A program made the translations under genes and the position numbers. From Bifidobacterium [indicum] DSM 20214 = LMG 11587 (GTDB taxonomy: Bacteria; Actinomycetota; Actinomycetes; Actinomycetales; Bifidobacteriaceae): a DNA stretch of 64,000 nt. The DNA is taken from contig NZ_CP006018.1 of assembly GCF_000706765.1 (NCBI RefSeq), positions 744,001-808,000 of the forward strand, given 5' to 3'. Below are positions 18,699-26,864 of this stretch, piece after piece. The notes under the pieces were generated by a model. The model worked only from the letters and a program-made list of their open reading frames with translations. It did not search any database and was not told where the DNA came from. Numbering within the stretch: the stretch's first letter is position 1; the number at the start of each line of letters is the position of its first letter.

Positions 18699-18771
18699 TG
18701 GAGCTAGGGGGGTTCGAACCCCCGACCTTCTCCATGCCATGGAGACGCGCTACCAGCTGCGCCATAGCCCC
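18699..18771 (-). tRNA. tRNA-Ala (GGC)
   Basis: The 73-base minus-strand gene has acceptor arms GGGGCTA and TAGCTCC with discriminator A, a D loop with GG, the anticodon loop ATGGCAT (anticodon GGC) on a TCTCC/GGAGA stem, and a standard T arm. CCA is not encoded. Confidence 0.96.
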
Positions 18772-18791
18772 GTGCTTGTGAAGCCTTGGCT

Positions 18792-18821
18792 ATATTACAC
18801 CAAGGTCGCAGAAGTGAGCAA
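18792..18821 (-). promoter_or_regulatory. Promoter of tRNA-Ala
   Basis: On the minus strand TTGCTC (18821-18816) and TAATAT (18797-18792) are 18 bases apart, about 21 bases before the tRNA. CCTTGG/CCAAGG arms flank the -10 element. Confidence 0.55.
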
Positions 18822-19014
18822 ATCAGTGTGTTGCCTTGATTTTCCAAGGATTGGACAAACAGGTAGCGCAGCCGGTATAGGAGTGACCGAATCAGGGCTT
18901 TGCAGGGCCTTCTACGATAGGATGGGGCATACAGCAGGCACTTGCGCCGATTCGTGAGCGTGCAGGTACATGGTCGTAATCCTGATGTATCGCAAGAAAG
19001 GTGGTGCCGTAGCC

Positions 19015-20016
19015 ATGGGGAACGAGTTGAGGGCCTACAGCGCTGCGACGGAACCGCTGATTGTGAATTGCTTGCCGCTGACCGATGAGGAGCGGGGGGA
19101 GTTCATAGAGGCCGCAGACGGTGTGCGGCAGATATTCGTCCTGGATCCTGCCCAGCGTGGACGGATGCAGTGGCCGATGCGGTTGCCGGAAGGGAACAGG
19201 GACGAGGTAACGATCATTTTCGGCAATCCACCTGGCGACCAGGTGGCCGATTGCCAAAACCTGGCATGGCTCCAGACCTTGAGTGCAGGTGTGGACGCAT
19301 ATCTCCAACCTGGCCTTATGCCGGACGGCGCCCTTCTGACCAGTGCCTCGGGAGCCTACGGGCAGTCCGTTTCCGAGGAGATGTTCGCGATGATGTGGGC
19401 GCTTATGAAGGACCTTCCCGCATACAGGGACAACCAGAACAAGGGACTATGGAAGCCCAGGGGAACCGTCTATTCGCCGCGGGGAGCCAAGGCACTCGTT
19501 TTGGGAACGGGTGACCTGGGATCGAGCTTCGCCCGATTGGTCAAGGCCGTAGGAGGAACGACCTATGGCATCCGCCGCCATCCCGACAAGCAAGTGGACG
19601 GGTTTGATTACATGGCGGGAACCGACCGGTTGGATCAGCTTCTGCCTGATATGGATATCGTGGCCCTGGCTCTGCCGGCTTCGGCGGCAACCCACCACAT
19701 CATCAGCAAGGAGCGACTGGCCCTGATGAAGCAGAACGCCGTCCTGGTCAATGCAGGCAGAGGAGATGCCGTCGATTGCCTGGCCTTGGCTGAAACCCTG
19801 GAAGCCGGACGTATCCTGGGTGCTGGACTCGACGTGACGGAACCGGAGCCGCTTCCTGCGGACCATCCCCTCTGGTCTCAGCCGCGGTGCCTGATTACCC
19901 CACACGTCGCCGGAGGGGCCCATCTGGCATCAAACGTCGATAAGATCATCGAAATATGCCTGGATAATCTGCGTCGCTATCGGGCAGGACAACCTTTGCG
20001 CAACCGAGTGAGGTAA
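19015..20016 (+). CDS. D-isomer-specific 2-hydroxyacid dehydrogenase
   Basis: This 333-residue NAD(P)-dependent oxidoreductase interconverts a 2-keto acid and a D-2-hydroxy acid. The Rossmann motif is VLGTGDLGSS at about residues 161-170. The catalytic triad is visible: Arg in NAGRGD, Glu in VTEPEP and His in TPHVAGG. The catalytic domain is shorter than in lactate dehydrogenases and closer to the glyoxylate/hydroxypyruvate reductase-like branch. The ATG at 19015 follows AAAGGTGG; longer in-frame starts at 18970 and 18985 lack a site. Two bases separate it from the DUF1287 gene, implying co-transcription. The substrate is unknown. Confidence 0.87.
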   Translation: MGNELRAYSAATEPLIVNCLPLTDEERGEFIEAADGVRQIFVLDPAQRGRMQWPMRLPEGNRDEVTIIFGNPPGDQVADCQNLAWLQTLSAGVDAYLQPGLMPDGALLTSASGAYGQSVSEEMFAMMWALMKDLPAYRDNQNKGLWKPRGTVYSPRGAKALVLGTGDLGSSFARLVKAVGGTTYGIRRHPDKQVDGFDYMAGTDRLDQLLPDMDIVALALPASAATHHIISKERLALMKQNAVLVNAGRGDAVDCLALAETLEAGRILGAGLDVTEPEPLPADHPLWSQPRCLITPHVAGGAHLASNVDKIIEICLDNLRRYRAGQPLRNRVR

Positions 20017-20018
20017 CC

Positions 20019-20840
20019 ATGGAATCAAACGCCCGAAGGAACCATCCGAGGCATAGTGGAAACCACTTCTTGGTCTGGCTTGCCGCCATTGTGGTCCTCG
20101 TCATCCTTGGAGCCTGTCTGGTTCATGGTCTGCCTGCTTTCCGCAATCGTGGTCTCGACACAACCTCCGACCAGACGGCCGAGACGGCTGGTCGTGGACA
20201 ATCCGACAAGGAGGAGGACAATACGCCCGGCCTGTCGCTTAAACAGACCGCCGCCTACCCCCGGTTGAAATCAAGCGTTGATTATGACAATGACGGTATC
20301 GATGACTATACCGACCTGGTTCAGGGCGCCCACGAGGGGGCCGAGCGGCATCGCAAGTATGACACCGGCTACTACCAGGGAGGGTACCCTCCCGACGACA
20401 GGGGAGCCTGCACCGACGAAATCTGGCGCGACTTCAGCCATGCCGGCTACGATCTCAAGGCCATGGTCGATGCGGATATCGCCGCGAACCCTACAGCCTA
20501 TTCCGGTGTCATAGCACGGCCTGATCCCAATATCGACTTCCGCAGAACCAATGTACTTGGCGTGTTTTTCGGCAGGTATGCCCAGGAACTGACCACCGAT
20601 ACGGCAGCCCATGACCAGTGGCAGCAGGGGGATATCGTCATCTTCGACACTTCATGGCACATAGGCATGGTTTCCGACCGGCGTGATAAGCAGGGCGTGC
20701 CGCTCCTCCTGCACAACATGGCCCAGAAGCACCGTGAGAACGACTACCTGGGATCCGATTCCCACCGCATCATCTCGGGTCACTTCAGATTTGACGCCTC
20801 CAGGATTCCCCAAAGCGTTCTGAAACCATGGAACGGGTGA
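20019..20840 (+). CDS. Membrane-anchored DUF1287 protein with EF-hand-like loop
   Basis: The 273-residue product begins with an uncleaved-looking signal anchor (about residues 17-37) and a short charged linker, and the rest should face outward. The body matches the DUF1287 family, whose fold resembles NlpC/P60-like papain-type amidases. The candidate nucleophile Cys131 is in GACTD, a His (about 214) is in HIGMVSD, and a family-type PPDDRG precedes the Cys. Residues 88-99 form an acidic DxDxDGxxD loop that looks like a single calcium-binding motif. Cell-wall amidase activity is inference. It follows the hydroxyacid dehydrogenase by two bases with GAGGT as its ribosome-binding site. Confidence 0.82.
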   Translation: MESNARRNHPRHSGNHFLVWLAAIVVLVILGACLVHGLPAFRNRGLDTTSDQTAETAGRGQSDKEEDNTPGLSLKQTAAYPRLKSSVDYDNDGIDDYTDLVQGAHEGAERHRKYDTGYYQGGYPPDDRGACTDEIWRDFSHAGYDLKAMVDADIAANPTAYSGVIARPDPNIDFRRTNVLGVFFGRYAQELTTDTAAHDQWQQGDIVIFDTSWHIGMVSDRRDKQGVPLLLHNMAQKHRENDYLGSDSHRIISGHFRFDASRIPQSVLKPWNG

Positions 20841-21019
20841 CGGGCCGTCACTTCCTGCTCCGTGCACGCCGGTGATGCCCCGAGTTTCGCGGGGCGACCT
20901 CCCCGTGGACTCGCGATGGGGGTGGTTACGACTATTCTGCATGATTGGTATCGGTACCGGTTGGGGCTTTGTTAGTATCGGTTTCTGCAGACGAGCACGG
21001 TGGTGAGCGAGAGGCGGTG
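20841..21019. other. Intergenic region before the CorA-like gene
   Basis: A GCCCCG/CGGGGC hairpin near 20877-20895 follows the DUF1287 gene but lacks a T run. A TAGTAT near 20973 could serve as a -10 for the transporter gene. No RNA element is recognised. Confidence 0.3.
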
Positions 21020-21985
21020 ATGGCGATGATGAGGGTATTCAGCACCATGAATGGTCAGATTGAGCAAATCAAACAGGGCGAAAAGGGCTCCTGGATATGC
21101 CTCTCAGCACCGACCGATGTGGAACTTGCCAATGTGGCGCAAAGCACCGGTATCGACCTGGCCGACCTGCGTGCACCGCTGGATGACGAGGAGCGCTCGC
21201 GCGTTGATGCCGAAGACGACTACACGATGGTCATCGTTGACATTCCTCGGGCCGAAGAACGTGACGGACGCGATTACTATGAGACCATCCCCCTCTCGAT
21301 CATCGTCACCGAGAACCTGATTGTGACGGTCTGTATGCAGGACACCGTTCTCCTCCACCCCTTCATGGAGGGGACCATTCGCGGATTCAACACCTTCATG
21401 AAATCCCGGTTCATCCTGCAGATACTGTACCGGAACGCCACCATGTACCTGCGCTACCTGCGCATCATCGACCGGGAGTCCGACAGGTTGGAGTTGAAGC
21501 TTCGCCATTCCATGCAGAACCGGGAGATTCTGATGCTCCTGGAGCTGAACAAGACCCTGGTCTACTTCGCCACCAGCCTCAAGTCGAATGAAATCGTCCT
21601 CGAAAAGCTGACCAGTCTGGAACGAATCAAGCAATACCCCGATGACGAGGATCTTCTGGGGGACGTCATCACGGAGAACAAGCAGGCCATCGAGATGGCC
21701 AACATATACTCCAGCGTGCTTTCAGGCATGACCGATGCATTCGCCTCGATCGTGTCGAACAACGTGAACAACGTGAACAACGTCATGAGGATTTTCACGA
21801 TCATTTCCATCAGCATGTCGGTGCCCACTCTGATTTTCTCCATGTATGGCATGAACTTCAACGAGGGTATGTTCGGCATGCCCTTCACCGACAAGCCCTG
21901 GGGGTTCGCGGTGGTGGTCGTCGTCTCCATGCTGGTCGCCGGAATGGTCACATGGTTCCTGACCCGTTCCAAGATGTTCAAGTAG
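21020..21985 (+). CDS. CorA-family divalent cation transporter
   Basis: This 321-residue protein has the CorA layout: a soluble N-terminal alpha/beta domain, a long helix rich in charged residues, and two C-terminal membrane helices. The signature YGMNF ends the first of these. An NNV tripeptide is repeated three times (nine-base tandem repeat) just before TM1, where the family usually has a single Asn-rich turn. Mg2+ is the usual substrate, but Co2+ or Zn2+ export relatives exist. ATG 21020 follows GAGAGG; ATGs at 21026 and 21029 are alternatives. The next gene starts seven bases later. Confidence 0.88.
   Translation: MAMMRVFSTMNGQIEQIKQGEKGSWICLSAPTDVELANVAQSTGIDLADLRAPLDDEERSRVDAEDDYTMVIVDIPRAEERDGRDYYETIPLSIIVTENLIVTVCMQDTVLLHPFMEGTIRGFNTFMKSRFILQILYRNATMYLRYLRIIDRESDRLELKLRHSMQNREILMLLELNKTLVYFATSLKSNEIVLEKLTSLERIKQYPDDEDLLGDVITENKQAIEMANIYSSVLSGMTDAFASIVSNNVNNVNNVMRIFTIISISMSVPTLIFSMYGMNFNEGMFGMPFTDKPWGFAVVVVVSMLVAGMVTWFLTRSKMFK
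21758..21784 (+). repeat. Nine-base tandem repeat in the CorA-like gene
   Basis: AACAACGT(G/C) occurs three times in a row and encodes (Asn-Asn-Val)x3. The copies differ only at the last base. Confidence 0.85.
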
Positions 21986-21992
21986 GAGAACC

Positions 21993-22838
21993 ATGAAAGC
22001 TCACAAGTTGTTGGCATCCCTGGTCGCCCTGGTAATGGTACTGCCCCTGGCAGGTTGCGGGCAATCAGCGGCGCAATACGATGTCAGCTCGATAGGCCCC
22101 AAGATCCATGTCGGTGTCTCCTTTGACCAGCCGGGACTTGGGTTCGTCCAGTCAGGAGACCATCAGGGGTTTGACGTGGATGTGGCCAAGTATGTGGTCC
22201 ATGAACTCGGGTACTCCCATACCCAGATCGTCTGGCAGGAGGTTCGGCCCGTCGACCGTGAGCGAATGCTCGTCGAAGGCAAGGTCGACTTGGTTGTGGC
22301 CGGCTATTCCATAACCCGCGCCAGGCAGGAGTTGGTGGACTTTGCAGGGCCTTACCTGCTTGCCGGTCAGGATCTGCTTGTCCGGCGTGAACAGAATGAG
22401 ATAACAGGCGTTGATTCCCTGGACTCGAAGAGGGTCTGTGTGGCCAGGGGCTCCTCCACGGCCGAGGTGGTCAGTCGTCATGCCCCCAATGCTCAGGTTG
22501 AGGAAAGAGACCAGTTCACGGAGTGTATTACGGCCCTTCTGAGTGGAGATGCCGATGCTGTGGGTGGTGACGATTTTGCCTTGGCCGGCCTTGCCAAGGT
22601 GCGAGGAGGCAATCAGCTACGACTGGTGGGAGCCCCCTTCACCCAGGAGCACTACGGTATCGCCGTACGCAAGGACGACCCTGAACTGGTGGCAACGATC
22701 AACGCAGCCTTGGAGAAGATGATGAGCGAGGGGGTATGGAAGCAGGCCCTTATGCGTGCCGCCCGGAGCATAGGGCTGAAGACGGACCCCGCTGCACGCC
22801 GCCCAGACCGGTTGGACGGGGCGCCTTCGCAAGAGTGA
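21993..22838 (+). CDS. Amino-acid ABC transporter substrate-binding lipoprotein, orphan
   Basis: The 281-residue protein has a lipoprotein signal with lipobox LAGC (Cys22) and a complete type II solute-binding fold of the polar amino-acid family (GluB/GlnH-like). Conserved parts include GFDVDVAKYV, the VDLVVAGYSITRAR segment and FAGPYLL. Such lipoproteins capture a ligand outside the membrane for an ABC importer. No permease or ATPase gene is adjacent, so it must use a distant partner or act as a sensor. It starts seven bases after the CorA-like gene and may be co-transcribed with it. The ligand is probably glutamate, glutamine or aspartate, by family resemblance only. Confidence 0.87.
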   Translation: MKAHKLLASLVALVMVLPLAGCGQSAAQYDVSSIGPKIHVGVSFDQPGLGFVQSGDHQGFDVDVAKYVVHELGYSHTQIVWQEVRPVDRERMLVEGKVDLVVAGYSITRARQELVDFAGPYLLAGQDLLVRREQNEITGVDSLDSKRVCVARGSSTAEVVSRHAPNAQVEERDQFTECITALLSGDADAVGGDDFALAGLAKVRGGNQLRLVGAPFTQEHYGIAVRKDDPELVATINAALEKMMSEGVWKQALMRAARSIGLKTDPAARRPDRLDGAPSQE

Positions 22839-22991
22839 TCGGACGGGCAGCGGTTTGTGGGCATGTGATGCTCACGACCCAATATTGAATCTGATGGGGG
22901 CGTGAGCTCGTCGCGACGCAAGTGGTTCGGGCCGGCCCCGGTCGCCGGACTGACTCGACAAATGGACCTCAGGTGGCTCGTGTCCATGTGA
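22839..22991. other. Leader region of leuS
   Basis: These 153 bases contain a GC-rich inverted repeat (near 22928-22950) but no T-box specifier pattern that I can recognise and no Leu-rich leader peptide. A promoter is not evident. Confidence 0.3.
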
Positions 22992-25979
22992 ATGGCGATA
23001 ATTCAGCTTATGAACGCGAATGAGAACAGGGGCCAGGACCGGCCCCAGGAACCCGATCAACCCAGGTACCGCTACGATGCACAGATGGCGCAGACCATTG
23101 AGGAGCACTGGCAGAAGGAATGGGATCAGGACGGCACCTTCTGGGCCGCGAATGTGGCTGGGGACCTGAAGGATTCCAAAGGCAGGAACGCCGATGGCCG
23201 CAAACCCTACTACGTCATCGACATGTTCCCCTACCCCTCGGGCAAGGGACTTCACGTGGGGCACCCGTTGGGTTACATCGCCACGGATGTGGTCAGCCGC
23301 TATCACAGGATGAAGGGGGAGAACGTTCTCCATGCCATGGGGTATGACGCCTTTGGTCTTCCGGCAGAGCAGTATGCCGTCCAGACCGGGCAGCATCCCC
23401 GGGTGACCACCGAGCAGAACATCGCCAACATGCGTTGGCAACTTCATCGGCTCGGACTGAGCTTCGATGACCGCCGCTCCTTTGCCACGATTGACACTGA
23501 CTATGTTCGGTGGACCCAGTGGATATTCTCTCGCATTTATGAATCCTGGTATGACCCCGACTATCGCCGCAAGGACGGAGGGCTGGGCTCGGCCCGTCCC
23601 ATCAGTGAGCTGGAGGATGCCTTCAGATCCGGTTCTCGCCCCATTCCAGGTCATCCCGGCCGGAAATGGGATGAACTCGACCAGGCCGAGCGCTCGGACA
23701 TTCTCAATGACCACCGGCTGGCGTACATCTCCAAGTCGCCGGTCAACTGGTGCCCAGGTCTGGGTACGGTCCTGGCCAATGAGGAGGTGACGGCCGAGGG
23801 CCGGTCGGAGCGTGGCAACTACCCGGTCTACCAGCGTGAGCTCAAGCAGTGGTCCATGCGGATCACCTCGTATGGGCATCGTCTGGTCGAGGATCTGGAC
23901 ATCCTGGACTGGCCCGAAAAGGTCAAGCTCATGCAGCGCAACTGGATCGGCGAATCGCATGGTGCATCGGTGCTTTTCAAGGTTCCCGTCCAAGACGGCG
24001 AGGAGACCATGGAGGTGTACACCACCAGACCCGACACTCTTTTCGGGACCACCTTCGCCGTGGTGTCGCCCGAACATAACCTCCTCAGGCATGTACCCGA
24101 CCAGTGGCCTGAGGGTATCGCCGAGGACTGGAAGGGCGGATACCCTGACCCGCAGTCCGCTGTCAAGGCCTATCGGCAGGCAGCCGAAGCCAAGACGGCC
24201 AAGGACAGGGTGGATGAGGCCGGTGAGAAGACGGGTCTCTTCACTGGTCTTTACGCAGTCAACCCCATCACAGGGGCACGCCTTCCGATTTTCACGGCCG
24301 ACTATGTCCTGATGGATTACGGTACCGGAGCAATCATGGCTGTTCCGGGTGGCGACCAGCGGGATTACGATTTCGCGACGAAGTACGGTCTGCCGGTCAT
24401 CTACACGGTCAAGCCCCTACCGGGTTCAGGTCAGGAGCTGGCCGAATTCGAGGGGAAGGCGCCTTTCGTCTCCCATGACGGCATCGTCATCAACTCCTCA
24501 ACCGAAGCCACCGAGGAGGAGGGGAGCGCCCTCAGTCTCGATGGGTTGCGCGTTGACCAAGCCATCGAAAAGGTGACCGCCTGGCTGGAATCGACAGGAG
24601 TCGGCAAGGGAACCGTCTCCTACCGCCTGCGCGATTGGCTGTTCTCCCGTCAGCGCTACTGGGGTGAGCCTTTCCCGGTTGTCTATGATGACCAGGGACT
24701 GCCCCACCTGATTCCCGACGACCAGCTGCCTGTCGCCCTGCCTGACGTGCCGGACTATTCGCCCAAGACATTCGATCCGGAGGATTCCGAGTCGAATCCC
24801 GAGGCTCCGCTCAGCCGAAACCAGGACTGGGTCGACGTGACCCTGGACCTGGGCGATGGCCCCAAGGTTTATCATCGGGACACCAACACCATGCCCAACT
24901 GGGCTGGTTCCTGCTGGTACTACATGAGGTACATCGACCCGCATGATGCCCAGCATATGGTGGAATCCGATGAATTCGACTACTGGCTGGGGCCCAATCA
25001 CAACGACACGGCCGGAGAATCAGGTGGCGTGGACCTCTACGTGGGAGGCGTCGAGCATGCCGTTCTCCACCTGCTCTATGCCCGCTTCTGGCACAAGGTG
25101 CTCTACGATCTGGGCTTCGTCTCCTCCAAGGAGCCGTTCCACAGACTCTTCAACCAGGGTATGATCCAGGCATACGCCTTCACCGATCAGCGCGGACAGT
25201 ACATCCCGGCCGCCGAGGTGGAGGAGAGCGAGGAAGATGGGGAAACCATCTACACCTGGCAGGGACAGCGGGTCAACCGTGAGTTCGGCAAGATGGGCAA
25301 GAGCCTGAAGAACATCATCACCCCGGACGACATGTACCGCACCTATGGGGCCGATACCTTCCGGCTCTATGAGATGAGCATGGGGCCCTTGGACGAGTCG
25401 CGCCCCTGGAACACCAGGAACGTCGTAGGAGGTATGAGGTTCCTGCAGAGGCTCTGGCGCAACGTCGTTGATGAGGCGACAGGTCAGGTGCATGTGGAGG
25501 AGGGCGAGCTGGATGAAAAGACGTTGAAGCTGCTCAACCAGACCATCCACGATGTGACCATCGAGATGGAGGGAATGAGGCCGAATACGGCCATTTCCAA
25601 GCTGATCGTGCTCAACAACCATCTGACATCGCTCGAGGCAACACCACGAGCGGCCGTCGAGCCCCTGATTCTCATGCTCTCGCCCATTGCCCCGCACATC
25701 TGCGAGGAGCTCTGGAGCAGACTTGGTCACCAGGAGTCCATTGCCCATGCCGACTGGCCTACCTGGGAGGAGCGTTATCTTGGGCAGGACACCGTAACGG
25801 CTGTGGTCCAGGTCAAGGGAAAGGTCCGCGGCAAGCTTGAGGTCAGCCCCGACATCTCGGCTGAGGAACTCCAGGCCAAGGCCCTTGCCCTACCGGCAAT
25901 CCAGGAACGTCTGGGCGGTAAGGAACCGCGCAAGGTCATCGTCAAGGCGCCGAAGATCGTATCGGTGGTTCCGGCCTGA
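22992..25979 (+). CDS. leuS: Leucyl-tRNA synthetase
   Basis: LeuS charges tRNA-Leu. The 995-residue class I synthetase has the HVGH form of the HIGH signature at about residues 88-91, a full CP1 editing domain (TTRPDTLFGTTF), the KMGKS form of KMSKS at about 767-771 and the C-terminal anticodon-binding and KGKVRGK-containing domain. It is longer than E. coli LeuS because of inserted loops near residues 55-70 and 190-220, a common feature of bifidobacterial and other actinobacterial enzymes. The start is unsure: ATG 22992 or ATG 23010, neither with a strong ribosome-binding site. Confidence 0.95.
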   Translation: MAIIQLMNANENRGQDRPQEPDQPRYRYDAQMAQTIEEHWQKEWDQDGTFWAANVAGDLKDSKGRNADGRKPYYVIDMFPYPSGKGLHVGHPLGYIATDVVSRYHRMKGENVLHAMGYDAFGLPAEQYAVQTGQHPRVTTEQNIANMRWQLHRLGLSFDDRRSFATIDTDYVRWTQWIFSRIYESWYDPDYRRKDGGLGSARPISELEDAFRSGSRPIPGHPGRKWDELDQAERSDILNDHRLAYISKSPVNWCPGLGTVLANEEVTAEGRSERGNYPVYQRELKQWSMRITSYGHRLVEDLDILDWPEKVKLMQRNWIGESHGASVLFKVPVQDGEETMEVYTTRPDTLFGTTFAVVSPEHNLLRHVPDQWPEGIAEDWKGGYPDPQSAVKAYRQAAEAKTAKDRVDEAGEKTGLFTGLYAVNPITGARLPIFTADYVLMDYGTGAIMAVPGGDQRDYDFATKYGLPVIYTVKPLPGSGQELAEFEGKAPFVSHDGIVINSSTEATEEEGSALSLDGLRVDQAIEKVTAWLESTGVGKGTVSYRLRDWLFSRQRYWGEPFPVVYDDQGLPHLIPDDQLPVALPDVPDYSPKTFDPEDSESNPEAPLSRNQDWVDVTLDLGDGPKVYHRDTNTMPNWAGSCWYYMRYIDPHDAQHMVESDEFDYWLGPNHNDTAGESGGVDLYVGGVEHAVLHLLYARFWHKVLYDLGFVSSKEPFHRLFNQGMIQAYAFTDQRGQYIPAAEVEESEEDGETIYTWQGQRVNREFGKMGKSLKNIITPDDMYRTYGADTFRLYEMSMGPLDESRPWNTRNVVGGMRFLQRLWRNVVDEATGQVHVEEGELDEKTLKLLNQTIHDVTIEMEGMRPNTAISKLIVLNNHLTSLEATPRAAVEPLILMLSPIAPHICEELWSRLGHQESIAHADWPTWEERYLGQDTVTAVVQVKGKVRGKLEVSPDISAEELQAKALALPAIQERLGGKEPRKVIVKAPKIVSVVPA

Positions 25980-26048
25980 GGATTCCCCGGCAGCGGAGCG
26001 CCTGATTGAGTGGACTCGGTTCCTGACCGGGTCCACCTTCGACCACAT

Positions 26049-26078
26049 CCCCCTTCCCGACACCGGGGAGGGGGTTTT
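26049..26078 (+). terminator. Rho-independent terminator after leuS
   Basis: Eleven consecutive pairs (one T-G) form a GC-rich stem around an ACAC loop, followed by TTTT. It separates leuS from comEA. Confidence 0.88.
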
Positions 26079-26096
26079 GCATGCGAGGATGGGCCA

Positions 26097-26864
26097 ATGA
26101 AGACAGATCCTGCATACGACGGTCGGCGGGCCAGGAGACGGGGTCTTCCTCCGGTCCCGGTCCACGGTGAACACAGGTCGGGGAATCCTGACACCAAGGA
26201 GATGCCTCCCCGGCTGCCTCCTCCGGAGCCGCCTCTGCTTGGCCGGCCCTTATCCTCCCTCCCGGAAGCGGAGCCGGCCGGAATCATCAGGGACCACCCC
26301 AGACTGATTTTCAAACCGAGTCATGCCCTGGCTGCCATCCTGGTTCTGGTCCTTGCTCTCGCCACAAGTCTGACGCTCTTCGTCCAGCAGTCCATCTCGC
26401 TTGCGGGTTCGGCACCGCAGGCAGGCGAAGCTGCGGACAGGGCGACGGGTGGAAAACCTGTAGGTGGGAAGCGCCAGAGGTCAGGTAAGGGCATCAAGAC
26501 CCCGGCAGGTGGCTCAGGCCTCGCCTCAGAGCCGGCGGGTGGGATTGATCCCGCTGCAACCGCGAACGGTGCGATGGGGGCCGAAAACGTACCGGGGCCA
26601 GCCTCTCCTTCGGATGCCGTTGAGGCACCGGGAGCCGGGACACCAACCTCACAAGGGGGAGTCTCCGGGAGCCGGGTTGATATCAATACGGCAACTGCCG
26701 ACCAGTTGCAGGGAATCAAGGGGATAGGTCCGGTCATGGCTCAACGTATCGTTGAGCACCGCAACCGTGCAGGACGATTCTCCTCGGTGGATCAATTGCT
26801 GGACATACCGGGGATAGGGCCCAAGACGCTCGATAAGTTGCGACCCTTCCTGGTGGTCCAGTGA
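26097..26864 (+). CDS. comEA: Competence protein ComEA, helix-hairpin-helix DNA receptor
   Basis: ComEA binds double-stranded DNA outside the membrane during natural transformation and hands it to ComEC. The 255-residue product has a Pro/Arg-rich cytosolic N terminus, one membrane helix (about 77-96), a long Gly/Ala/Pro linker and a C-terminal double helix-hairpin-helix domain (about 195-255) with IKGIGPVMAQRI and IPGIGPKTLDKL. ATG 26097 has GAGGA eight bases upstream. The stop overlaps the comEC GTG (GTGA). The linker is longer than in Bacillus. Confidence 0.92.
   Translation: MKTDPAYDGRRARRRGLPPVPVHGEHRSGNPDTKEMPPRLPPPEPPLLGRPLSSLPEAEPAGIIRDHPRLIFKPSHALAAILVLVLALATSLTLFVQQSISLAGSAPQAGEAADRATGGKPVGGKRQRSGKGIKTPAGGSGLASEPAGGIDPAATANGAMGAENVPGPASPSDAVEAPGAGTPTSQGGVSGSRVDINTATADQLQGIKGIGPVMAQRIVEHRNRAGRFSSVDQLLDIPGIGPKTLDKLRPFLVVQ

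Noticed and set aside
22865-22895. Leader peptide or T-box control of leuS
   Set aside because: A six-codon frame starting ATGCTC has no Leu run, and no T-box sequence or specifier loop is apparent.
22872-24092. 406-codon minus-strand open frame at the start of leuS
   Set aside because: It lies antisense to the conserved synthetase domain and has low-complexity composition.
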